A stretch of DNA of 64,000 nt from the NCBI GenBank assembly GCA_002352205.1, contig DEHZ01000004.1, positions 208,802 to 272,801 on the forward strand, given 5' to 3'. Position 1 is the first letter of the stretch. Every line of letters begins with the position of its first letter. The notes under the pieces were generated by a model. That model saw only the letters and a list, made by a program, of their open reading frames with translations, made no database searches and was not told the DNA's origin. The stretch is from Flavobacterium sp. UBA2787. GTDB lineage: Bacteria; Bacteroidota; Bacteroidia; Flavobacteriales; Flavobacteriaceae. Of the stretch, positions 26,372-34,670 are shown in pieces. Both the position numbers and the translations under genes were made by a program.

Positions 26372-26630
26372 GATTCTTCAAAAAACATTGAAGCATTCGC
26401 TTAGAATCTCGCCTTAGAAAACTGGTAATTTTGCAACGAGATGATAAGTATGATGCTCACGTCAATACTGGCGTGGGCTCTCTTATTGTTGCAACGGTAT
26501 ACCAGTACCTCTAAGGCAGTAAGTTGAGTTCCACGCTTTTTTTATTCCCCACAGGCACTCTCTTAATTCTTCGCACTGCTTTTTTTATCCTGAACGTCTC
26601 GCGTCACGGTCTTATCAGTATTTTTTTTTT
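26372..26630 (+). ncRNA. Candidate structured RNA with 36-bp rod-like hairpin
   Basis: Stacked helices are readable by eye: 26411-26418 with 26510-26517 (8 bp), 26421-26427 with 26500-26506 (7 bp), 26431-26437 with 26488-26494 (7 bp), 26444-26448 with 26482-26486 (5 bp), and 26455-26463 with 26470-26478 (9 bp, two G-U), closing a loop AATACT. A smaller hairpin precedes it (CTTCAA and TTGAAG, 26376-26393). Three T-tracts follow, each preceded by sequence complementary to upstream parts: CCACGC-T7 pairs GCGTGG at 26471, ACTGC-T7 pairs GCAGT at 26516, and CAGTATT before the last T run (26616-26622) pairs the hairpin loop plus one base (26464-26470). It is not a known RNA class I can name. Confidence 0.7.
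26441..26527 (+). CDS. Possible 28-aa hydrophobic peptide inside the structured RNA
   Basis: From ATG at 26441 (or 26450, 26453) a frame reads MISMMLTSILAWALLLLQRY and eight further polar residues, then TGA. A short membrane span followed by a basic, polar tail is what type I toxin peptides look like, and the start codons are buried in the hairpin stem, as in their messages. Equally, the frame may be a chance product of the RNA. There is no strong ribosome site. Confidence 0.3.
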   Translation: MISMMLTSILAWALLLLQRYTSTSKAVS

Positions 26631-27225
26631 AGTTAGTTAGATCTATGTCGCTCAACCTTGCCGCCACACATGCACGAGCGGCATAGTTCCCCTAACCCAA
26701 AACCCAAACCCTTTTAAACTTTTAAACCCTTAAACTCTTAAACAACATTAAACCTTTAAACTCTTAAACAACATTAAACCCTTAAACAACATTAAACAAC
26801 CTTAAACCTTTTAAACATTGTCAAACCTTTAAATCCATCGCCTATGAAATAAAAGCCGCCACAATCCGCTCAAATCCGCCCAACTTGTCCGCCGTGGCGG
26901 ATCCGTGGCAAAACCCCAAAAAGCGTAGCTTTTTTAAAAATTCGTGCAATTCGTGTAATTCGTGGCAAAACCCAAAAGCGAAGCGTAAAAAATTCGTGCA
27001 TTCGTGGCAACCAAAAAAAAAGCGAAGCGTTACCAAGCATCAAAAACTTTGTGCCTTCACCGCTTAGTGGCAAATTAAAAAACGAAGTGCCTTAGAAGTA
27101 AAACTCAGCTTCTCAGCAACTCAGCCACTTAGCAACTCAGAAAAAAAAAGTCCCCTAACCCGTCGCCAAACCAGATAGAGGACCAAATCAAACAAAACGT
27201 AAGTCTCATTTAACTAACCAATTTT
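26631..27225. repeat. Gene-free stretch of degenerate repeat words before susC
   Basis: From about 26694 to 26835 the DNA repeats variants of CTTAAACAACATTAAACC about ten times. Then come CCGCCGTGGCGGATCCGTGG (about 26888) and several ATTCGTGGCAA / AAGCGAAGCG units (26940-27035), and a run of CTCAGCAACTCAGCCAC units (about 27105-27145). Similar words recur at 36170-36360, 42210-42290 and 44040-44095. There is no coherent frame. This is the kind of low-complexity spacer common in flavobacterial genomes. The susC promoter must lie in its last 80 bp. Confidence 0.65.
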
Positions 27226-30200
27226 ATGAATAAAATTTCAATAAACCAAAAAACCAACCCCATAAAGTACCTCTGCATCCTTGCATTCACTTTATGCACC
27301 CTCGCATCAACAGCACAAACCCAACAACCCATCACCGGCACAGTCTCCGATACACAAGGAACTCTCCCCGGTGTAACCGTCCTCATCAAAGGCAAAACCT
27401 CCGGAACCCTCACCGATGAAAACGGCTACTTTTCCATTGCAGCCACCCCTACAGATGTGCTAGTGTTTTCATACATGGGCTACAAAACCCAAGAAATCAT
27501 TATCAGTAACCAAACAGTCCTAAACATCCAACTTCAAGAAGACACCACCCAACTTAAAGAAGTAATCCTCAATGCCGGCTACTACTCCGTCAAAGATAAA
27601 GAACGCACGGGCAGTATTTCCCGCATCACCGCCAAAGACATCGAAACCCAACCAATCACAAATATTATAGGAACAATGCAAGGGCGTATGGCTGGCGTAA
27701 ACATTGTGCAGGAAAGCGGTATCGCAGGAGGTGGCTTTCAAATAATAGTTCGTGGGGTAAATAGTCTACGCACCGGAGCCAATACACCCCTATATATTAT
27801 TGATGGAGTTCCCTACTCGTCAGATCCCATTAGCGACCGCCAAACATCATCATCCATTCCTGGGGATGGCAATCCTCTGGCAAGTATAAACCCTAATGAT
27901 ATCGAAAGTATCGAAGTCCTCAAAGATGCCGATGCCACAGCCATCTATGGCTCACGAGGGGCAAATGGCGTAGTGTTAATTAGCACAAAAAAAGGTAAAT
28001 CAGGCAAAACTACAGTTACTATCGATACAAACCATTCCTACGGTTCAGTAACCAAAATGATGGAAATGATGAATACAGAGCAATACTTAAAAATGCGTCG
28101 CGATGCGTTTGCCAACGATGGCATTACTACCTATCCGGCAAATGCATTCGACGTAAACGGAACGTGGGACCAAAACCGATACACCGATTGGCAAAAAGTA
28201 CTCATTGGCGGAACGGCAGAAACAACCTTCTTGCAAGCATCAGTTAGTGGTGGAACAGAACAATCAAGTTACTTGTTCAGCGGAAATTACCGCACAGAAA
28301 GTAGTGTGTTCCCCGGTGACTTTCTCTACAAGAAAGGCGGAGCAAGAGTTAATTTTAATCACAACTCAAAAGACAATCGATTTCAATTCAACTTCTCTGC
28401 TAGCTACATGGCACAAGACAACAATCTCCCTTGGATAGACTATGTAACACTAGCCCGACAGCTGGCCCCCAATGCTCCCGCTCTATACGACGACCAAGGT
28501 AACTTGAATTGGGAAAACAATACTTGGGAAAACCCACTTGCAAATTCAGAAAGTAAAAGTTTAATCCACACAACAGACCTCATCACAAATGCGATACTGG
28601 CTTTTAAACTAACAAACAACCTCACAATCAAATCAAATTTTGGATTCACAGACCTAAAAAACAACGACAGCCGTTCATTGCCGTCAACAATGTACAATCC
28701 GGCATTTAACCTCACAAGTCAACAATCCTCTATTTATTGGAACGATTTCACAAGAAGCTCTTGGATAGTAGAACCACAATTAAATTGGATTAAAAAAACA
28801 GGAAAGTCATCGTTCAATGTACTGCTAGGTGCCACATACCAAAATCAAACAAGTGAAAAATTAGCAACTTTGTCTGCGGTGTTTTCAAGCAATAGCCTAC
28901 TCTACAATCAAGCAGCAGCGGCACAAACAGTAGTATATAACAATGATATAATAGAATACAAATACCAAGCATTTTTTGGTCGTCTCAATTACGATTTCGA
29001 TAACCGATATATACTCAATATAACTGGAAGAAGAGATGGCTCAAGTCGCTTTGGTCCGGGAAATCAATTTTCAACATTTGGAGCAGCAGGAGCAGCCTGG
29101 TTGTTCAGCAACGAATCGTTTATTCAAAATAATATTCCTTTTCTGAGCTTCGGAAAACTACGCACTAGTTATGGCACAACGGGTAGCGACCAAATTGGTG
29201 ACTATCAATTTTTAAACACCTATTCAAATTCAAGTTTCCAATATGCCGGAGCAATCGGTCTCCAACCGGCCCGTTTATACAACCCTAACTTTAGTTGGGA
29301 AACAAATAAAAAATGGGAAGCGTCACTTGAATTAGGTTTTCTCAACGATCGCATTTTCATTACTACATCCCATTACAAAAACCGCTCATCCAATCAGCTA
29401 GTGGGTTTACCGCTTCCCGGAACAACTGGGTTTGCTTCAATTCAGGAAAATCTAAATGCCGAAGTAGAAAATTTTGGTTGGGAAACTACATTGCGGTTAA
29501 TACCAATAAAAACCGCAAACTTTTCTTGGACAACGAACGTTAACATTACCAAAGCGGGAAACAAATTAGTATCATTTCCCGGATTAGAAAATTCAAGTTA
29601 TCGAACACAATATGTAGTAGGTCAACCAACAACCATACGAAAACTTTTCAATTTCACTGGGGTCGATCCACAAACAGGGCTTTACCAGTTTGAAGATGTA
29701 AATGGTGATGGTATCATTTCTTTTGAATACGACCGCGAAACAGTGCGAGATTTTAATCCTGATTTCTATGGGGGTTTACACAATGTTTTTACATACAAAG
29801 GACTTCAACTTGATTTTTTAGTACAATTCGTAAAACAAGAAAATTTCAATTTTGCAAATACACAACGTGCCGCCGGACACTTCGCCAATAAACCGGTCGA
29901 ATACCTAAACAGTTGGGCACAAGCGGGTGACAATGCTCCGTATCAATTGTATGCCACAAACACAAATCAAGTAGCATCCCAACGCAGTGAGTTCTTCAGT
30001 TTAAGTAACGGAGCAGTTAGTGATGCTTCATTTATAAGGCTCAAAAATATAGCAATAACCTACGACATACCGAAAAAAATCCTCAAGGATTTAGGGTGTC
30101 GATTATCGCTACAAGGTCAAAACCTGTTTACGATTACGTCATACAAAGGAGCAGATCCTGAATTTACCCTTGGCGGAACATTACCTCCCCTTCGCATTTA

Positions 30201-30228
30201 TTCAATTGGACTTCAACTAACATTTTAA
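27226..30228 (+). CDS. SusC/RagA-type TonB-dependent outer-membrane transporter
   Basis: A 1000-residue outer-membrane transporter. After a signal peptide (about 1-30) comes a CarboxypepD_reg-like domain (ITGTVSDTQGTLPGVTVLIKG to GYFSIAATPTDVLVFSYMGY, about 36-90), then the plug (MQGRMAGVNIVQESG, about 150; IDGVPYSSDP; SIEVLKDADATAIYGSRGANGVVLI, about 230-255), and a 22-strand barrel ending QLTF. It forms a bin-and-lid importer with the SusD protein encoded 15 bp downstream. Since a secreted S9 peptidase follows, I infer peptide rather than glycan uptake. Energy comes from TonB-ExbBD. The gene uses noticeably more C than the minus-strand genes to its left. Confidence 0.92.
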   Translation: MNKISINQKTNPIKYLCILAFTLCTLASTAQTQQPITGTVSDTQGTLPGVTVLIKGKTSGTLTDENGYFSIAATPTDVLVFSYMGYKTQEIIISNQTVLNIQLQEDTTQLKEVILNAGYYSVKDKERTGSISRITAKDIETQPITNIIGTMQGRMAGVNIVQESGIAGGGFQIIVRGVNSLRTGANTPLYIIDGVPYSSDPISDRQTSSSIPGDGNPLASINPNDIESIEVLKDADATAIYGSRGANGVVLISTKKGKSGKTTVTIDTNHSYGSVTKMMEMMNTEQYLKMRRDAFANDGITTYPANAFDVNGTWDQNRYTDWQKVLIGGTAETTFLQASVSGGTEQSSYLFSGNYRTESSVFPGDFLYKKGGARVNFNHNSKDNRFQFNFSASYMAQDNNLPWIDYVTLARQLAPNAPALYDDQGNLNWENNTWENPLANSESKSLIHTTDLITNAILAFKLTNNLTIKSNFGFTDLKNNDSRSLPSTMYNPAFNLTSQQSSIYWNDFTRSSWIVEPQLNWIKKTGKSSFNVLLGATYQNQTSEKLATLSAVFSSNSLLYNQAAAAQTVVYNNDIIEYKYQAFFGRLNYDFDNRYILNITGRRDGSSRFGPGNQFSTFGAAGAAWLFSNESFIQNNIPFLSFGKLRTSYGTTGSDQIGDYQFLNTYSNSSFQYAGAIGLQPARLYNPNFSWETNKKWEASLELGFLNDRIFITTSHYKNRSSNQLVGLPLPGTTGFASIQENLNAEVENFGWETTLRLIPIKTANFSWTTNVNITKAGNKLVSFPGLENSSYRTQYVVGQPTTIRKLFNFTGVDPQTGLYQFEDVNGDGIISFEYDRETVRDFNPDFYGGLHNVFTYKGLQLDFLVQFVKQENFNFANTQRAAGHFANKPVEYLNSWAQAGDNAPYQLYATNTNQVASQRSEFFSLSNGAVSDASFIRLKNIAITYDIPKKILKDLGCRLSLQGQNLFTITSYKGADPEFTLGGTLPPLRIYSIGLQLTF

Positions 30229-30243
30229 TAAAATTTCAAAAAA

Positions 30244-31638
30244 ATGAAAAATCAATCAATAATTAAAAAATGTTTATTACTAGTAAGCATAATAGTAATA
30301 ATCGTAAGTTTTCAAAGTTGTGACGAATTTGTGGATGTCGATCAACCCAATTCGCAATTAACCACACAAGCAGTCTTCGAAAATGCAACAACAGCTACAG
30401 CAGCTGTTACCGATATGTATGCCCAATTGAGAGAACACGGAGTACTAACGGGCAGAATAAACGGTCTTTCAAACCTGCTAGGCACCTATTCAGATGAACT
30501 CATTTCTTATGAAAATGGTATTTATACAAGTGAACCGTTTTACACAAATTCATTATCGCCATCAATGACCTATATCAGTAATATTTGGAATAGATCCTAT
30601 ACCCAAATATATGCAGCAAACGCAGTGCTAGAGGGATTAGACAATTCCAATACAATACCCGAAAACACCAAAAATCAATTACGAGGCGAAGCATTGTTCA
30701 TTCGTTCATTAGTACATTTTTATTTAATAAACCTGTATGGTGACGTTCCTTATATAACCTCAACAGAATACAGACAAAACAGTGTAGCAACCAGAACAGC
30801 AAAAGAATTGATCTACCAAAATATCATAAACGATTTAGAAACGGCATCCAATTTAGTCAATGCAGAATACACTCAAGCAGGTAGAAATCGTCCCAACCGC
30901 TCAACAATAAAAGCTCTGTTGGCAAGAGTCTATCTATATAATGGCGACTATCCGGAAGCAGCGAATACGGCTTCGGCGGTTATAAACGAAACCTCGCTCT
31001 ACAGTGTAGTAAACAACCTTGACCAAGTTTTCCTAAGAAATAGCACATCAACTATTTGGCAATTATCTCCGGGGTCAAATGGACCAAACACACACGAAGG
31101 TTCAACTTTCATATTCATGACAGGTCCTCCAATTCGGGTATCGTTATCCGAAGAATTAATTAGCCAATTTGAAGTAAACGATTTAAGAAAAGTTCATTGG
31201 ATAAAATCAGTAACAAATGGAAACAACGTATGGTACCATCCTTTTAAATACAAGCAAAACAACATAACCGCAACGAGCCAAGAAAATTCAATTATTTTCA
31301 GATTAGAAGAACAAATTTTAATCCGGGCAGAAGCACGAGCAAGGCAAGGAGAAATAATTGGAGCTATAGAAGATATAAATATAATCCGTAGTCGTGCAGG
31401 ATTACCCAATACCACCGCTGTTTCCCAAAGTGAATTGATCGAGGCTATTAAGCAAGAACGTCAAGTAGAGTTTTTTACGGAATTAGGGCATCGATTTTTC
31501 GATCTCAAACGATGGAATCTATTAGATCAAGTGCTGGCAACCAAACCAGGGTGGAACAATACAGATGCCCTATGGCCTTTACCACTCGCAGAAATGAACG
31601 CAAATCCATTTTTAACACCTCAAAATCCCGGCTATTAA
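30244..31638 (+). CDS. SusD/RagB-type nutrient-binding lipoprotein
   Basis: A 464-residue surface lipoprotein: hydrophobic signal then FQSC lipobox (Cys about 26), SusD-like N-terminal helices (FENATTATAAVTDMYAQLRE), RGEALFIRSLVHFYLINLYGDVP (the TPR-like segment typical of SusD) and the C-terminal RQVEFFTELGHRFFDLKRW. It caps the SusC barrel and binds the ligand. It starts 15 bp after susC and ends 1 bp before the peptidase gene. The ligand is not predictable, but the operon suggests a peptide. Confidence 0.92.
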   Translation: MKNQSIIKKCLLLVSIIVIIVSFQSCDEFVDVDQPNSQLTTQAVFENATTATAAVTDMYAQLREHGVLTGRINGLSNLLGTYSDELISYENGIYTSEPFYTNSLSPSMTYISNIWNRSYTQIYAANAVLEGLDNSNTIPENTKNQLRGEALFIRSLVHFYLINLYGDVPYITSTEYRQNSVATRTAKELIYQNIINDLETASNLVNAEYTQAGRNRPNRSTIKALLARVYLYNGDYPEAANTASAVINETSLYSVVNNLDQVFLRNSTSTIWQLSPGSNGPNTHEGSTFIFMTGPPIRVSLSEELISQFEVNDLRKVHWIKSVTNGNNVWYHPFKYKQNNITATSQENSIIFRLEEQILIRAEARARQGEIIGAIEDINIIRSRAGLPNTTAVSQSELIEAIKQERQVEFFTELGHRFFDLKRWNLLDQVLATKPGWNNTDALWPLPLAEMNANPFLTPQNPGY

Positions 31639-31639
31639 A

Positions 31640-34258
31640 ATGAATTATTTTCCATTTCAAAAAACAGTAGTTTTCTTCGACCTTCGATTGACCACAATTA
31701 CATTGCTATTCATTCTTTTAGGTTTAAAAATGCATGGTCAAGAACTAAGCAAACAACAAATAAAGGAGAGTGACTTTCAAAAGTGGGGCAAATTAATAAA
31801 TCAGGCTATTTCCGAAAAAGGGAATTGGATAAGCTACTCGATGCAATACAGCGAAGCACCGGATACTCTTTTTGTAGAAAGTGTAAATAAAAAAAAGAAC
31901 TATCAATTTGCTAATGCAAACAAAGGCGAGTTCATAGGCGAGATGTCATTTATCTATTTAGATAAAAACAAGACACTCAATTGGATTGATTTAAATTCGG
32001 GAGAAAATAAAACGATTAAAAACATCAAGTCGTATGATGTTTCAAACAGCCATTATATAATAACAATAGAACAGCGAGACAACAAGAAGTATTTAGGTAT
32101 AAGAGACTTCAAGGCAAATAGCCTAGAGAATATAGAAGGTGTAGTTGAATACAAATTAAATAATTCGAGAGATGCTTTACTATGTTATAAAGAAGAGAAA
32201 CAAGTGAAAAGTATGACAATAATTAAATTGGGGACTTCGATTCAAAAATCACAAATTAGGGAAGAAAACAATGTTTCTTTTTCAAATTTGGTTTGGAGCG
32301 ATAGTGATCAATCCATTGCATTTTTAGAGAAATACACAGAAAAAGAAGAGAAACTCTTCTACTATTCACTAGAAAAAGATAGATGGTCAGAGCTCAATCC
32401 CGAAGAGATAGAAAATTTTCCAAAAGAATTTCAATTAAGTGCAAGACAAAACTCGATAACCATTTCGCCGGACGATGAACGAGTAATTTTTGGAATAATT
32501 AAAAATCTAAGCCCTCAAGGTAAAAATAATCCGGTACAAATTTGGAATTCAAATGACGCAGTTATCCATTCCGAAAAAAAGCATTTAGGTGAACTTGAAA
32601 ATAATTTTCAATTGGCAGTATGGTGGCCACAAACCGGCAAATTTTCTCAAATTACAGAGGAAAACAAACCGTATTGCATCCTTAATAATGCTAAAGACTA
32701 TGCACTAACTTTCAACTATACCGATATCCCACATCAGTACACAATGAATAGAAAAGTTAATTATTACGTCAAAAACCTGGAAACTGGTGAAGAAGATGTA
32801 GTAATACATAATCAACCTACCGGTTTACGCATTTCGAGCATGTCACCAAAAGGCAAATACTTTGCATATTTTAACGAAAATGTATGGTGGGTTTATGATT
32901 TTGTCAAAAAAAAGAAAATGGCTTTATTACCTAATATTGATTTTTCAAATCTCGAATATGCTAATGAAAAAAGTAATTTTGGAGTGGCAGGTTGGTGTCA
33001 AAAGGAAGAAAATATTATACTGTATGATCAATATGATGTATGGAAAGTTCCCTTAAATGGAGACAGTCCCGTAAGAATCACAATGGGTCGTGAAAAAAAA
33101 ATAGCCTTTAGAGTTGTGCATGACAATAAAAAAAAATATTTCTTAGCAGCTGGAAACAATGACCCGATCATAAACATCAAACAAGAAATTTTACTTTCTG
33201 CTACAACTGATAACGAAACGGGGTACTTTGTGCGTAAACCAAACGGAAAGTTAGTCGAGATTAGTTTTGATAAGTCGTTACATTCAAATAGTTCAAAAGT
33301 ATCAAAAGCCAATAAAATAATTTTCCAAAAGCAAAACTATGATACCCCGCCAAGGCTAATGTTGGCTAATACTAATGCTAATCAATCATCTGTAATCTAT
33401 CAAAGTAATAAACATCATTTTGATTATCAGTGGTACAAGCAAGACATCATTGAATATAAAAATTCATACGGAGAGACGTTAAATGGAATTTTGTACTACC
33501 CTAATGAGTATAAGACCACACAGCAATATCCGATGGTAGTATTTATTTATGAGGAGCAATTTGATAAGAAAAACAAATTTATAAATCCATCCAAGTATAA
33601 CATGGCAGGCTTCAATGTTTCATCGTTAACTGCTCAAGGATATTTTGTACTTATGCCGGACATTAAATATAAAATTGGAAACCCGGGAGAATCAGCTGTA
33701 GATTGTGTACTAGCGGCTACCAATCAGGTCATAAACGCTGGTTTAGTAAATAAGAATAGAATTGCATTAATGGGTCAATCCTTTGGTGGTTACGAAACTA
33801 ATTTTATTATCACACAAACAAATTTATTCAAAACGGCTATTTCAGGTGTTTCAATTTATGATATAAGTAGAATGTATCATTCCGTAAGTGAAAGTTCAGG
33901 ACATCCGGAAATGTGGCGGTTTGAATCTCAACAGTGGCGAATGGGTAAATCCCTATTCGAAAACAGAAAAAGTTATGAGACTAATTCTCCTTCAAACTAT
34001 GTCCAAAACATCACGACTCCTTTACTTCTGTGGTGTGGTGAAGAGGATAAGCAAATTGATCCCAACCAATCTATAGGGTTATACCTTGCATTACGAAGAT
34101 TAGAAAAAGAGTGTATTTTACTGATGTATCCAAACGAATCACATTCAATATCTTCAAGAGTAAATCAACTGGATCTTCACGCAAGAATAAACGATTGGTT
34201 TGCCTACCACTTAAAAAGTGAACCACCGGCAGAGTGGATTAAAAAGAAGAACAACTAA
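31640..34258 (+). CDS. S9-family (prolyl-oligopeptidase-like) serine peptidase
   Basis: An 872-residue protein with an N-terminal hydrophobic segment (LTTITLLFILLGLKMHGQ), a propeller-like central part (about 60-600) and a C-terminal alpha/beta-hydrolase domain. The catalytic triad can be placed at S714 (GQSFGGYE), D803 (GEEDKQID) and H835 (NESHSIS). Such enzymes cleave short peptides, often after Pro or Ala. It begins 1 bp after susD and is therefore in the same operon; I infer that it trims peptides in the periplasm or at the surface before or after SusCD uptake. It could also act on the Cys-rich peptide encoded opposite. Confidence 0.88.
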   Translation: MNYFPFQKTVVFFDLRLTTITLLFILLGLKMHGQELSKQQIKESDFQKWGKLINQAISEKGNWISYSMQYSEAPDTLFVESVNKKKNYQFANANKGEFIGEMSFIYLDKNKTLNWIDLNSGENKTIKNIKSYDVSNSHYIITIEQRDNKKYLGIRDFKANSLENIEGVVEYKLNNSRDALLCYKEEKQVKSMTIIKLGTSIQKSQIREENNVSFSNLVWSDSDQSIAFLEKYTEKEEKLFYYSLEKDRWSELNPEEIENFPKEFQLSARQNSITISPDDERVIFGIIKNLSPQGKNNPVQIWNSNDAVIHSEKKHLGELENNFQLAVWWPQTGKFSQITEENKPYCILNNAKDYALTFNYTDIPHQYTMNRKVNYYVKNLETGEEDVVIHNQPTGLRISSMSPKGKYFAYFNENVWWVYDFVKKKKMALLPNIDFSNLEYANEKSNFGVAGWCQKEENIILYDQYDVWKVPLNGDSPVRITMGREKKIAFRVVHDNKKKYFLAAGNNDPIINIKQEILLSATTDNETGYFVRKPNGKLVEISFDKSLHSNSSKVSKANKIIFQKQNYDTPPRLMLANTNANQSSVIYQSNKHHFDYQWYKQDIIEYKNSYGETLNGILYYPNEYKTTQQYPMVVFIYEEQFDKKNKFINPSKYNMAGFNVSSLTAQGYFVLMPDIKYKIGNPGESAVDCVLAATNQVINAGLVNKNRIALMGQSFGGYETNFIITQTNLFKTAISGVSIYDISRMYHSVSESSGHPEMWRFESQQWRMGKSLFENRKSYETNSPSNYVQNITTPLLLWCGEEDKQIDPNQSIGLYLALRRLEKECILLMYPNESHSISSRVNQLDLHARINDWFAYHLKSEPPAEWIKKKNN

Positions 34259-34263
34259 ATAAA

Positions 34264-34294
34264 AGCAGGCAATAATAGTTTCTTATTGCCTGCT
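34264..34294. terminator. Perfect 12-bp hairpin between convergent genes
   Basis: AGCAGGCAATAA (34264-34275) and TTATTGCCTGCT (34283-34294) with a 7-nt loop. There is no strong T tract, but its place 6 bp after the peptidase stop and before the convergent small gene suggests a terminator for the susCD operon. Confidence 0.65.
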
Positions 34295-34319
34295 AAATCC
34301 AAGCCTATTTAAAAACAAA

Positions 34320-34586
34320 TTACGGCTGGTGGGTTAATAGTTGAGTACAATCCGAAAATTCAGATAATTTGCCATACATCGGAATGTTGGCAACATCTAC
34401 ACACACAGCAGCACTAATGTTGTTACATTCTAAACCTTCAACACAATTAAAGGGTGCAATTCTATTCCACCCCTGAACGACAGTAGAATCAGCTTTTTTG
34501 CCTGAATTATTGGTGCTAACTGCACCTGCAGAAGCAAGCACAAAGGCTGCAACAGGCAACAATAATTTAAATGATAAATTTTTCAT
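34320..34586 (-). CDS. Small secreted four-cysteine protein (DUF6520-like)
   Basis: An 88-residue protein with a signal peptide (MKNLSFKLLLPVAAFVLASA), a short linker and a 50-residue mature part with four Cys (C48, C54, C62, C80) and a conserved-looking WNRI. The start (LLPVAAFVLA) and size match the DUF6520 family of Flavobacteria, whose function is unknown. Four Cys suggest two disulphides made in the periplasm. It is transcribed in the same direction as the MauE/DoxX-like gene behind it (84 bp upstream), which could help oxidise it. Family name is from memory; role is inference. Confidence 0.75.
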   Translation of the reverse strand: MKNLSFKLLLPVAAFVLASAGAVSTNNSGKKADSTVVQGWNRIAPFNCVEGLECNNISAAVCVDVANIPMYGKLSEFSDCTQLLTHQP

Positions 34587-34654
34587 AATGATTAAAATTT
34601 AATAATAATTAATTTGACCTACTCTTTTCTACAGGTTTTCGATCTCATCCCTGC

Positions 34655-34666
34655 AACCGGCCGGTT
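34655..34666. promoter_or_regulatory. 12-bp GC palindrome between MauE-like and peptide genes
   Basis: AACCGGCCGGTT, perfectly self-complementary, stands out in A+T-rich DNA between the MauE-like stop and the peptide start. It could be a processing or attenuation hairpin that raises peptide expression over the upstream gene, or an operator. No T tract follows. Confidence 0.4.
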
Positions 34667-34670
34667 ATAT

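Noticed and set aside
26372-26630. Retron ncRNA or CRISPR tracrRNA for the structured RNA locus
   Set aside because: No reverse transcriptase, Cas gene or repeat array is in the window, and the fold does not show the expected msr/msd or anti-repeat layout.
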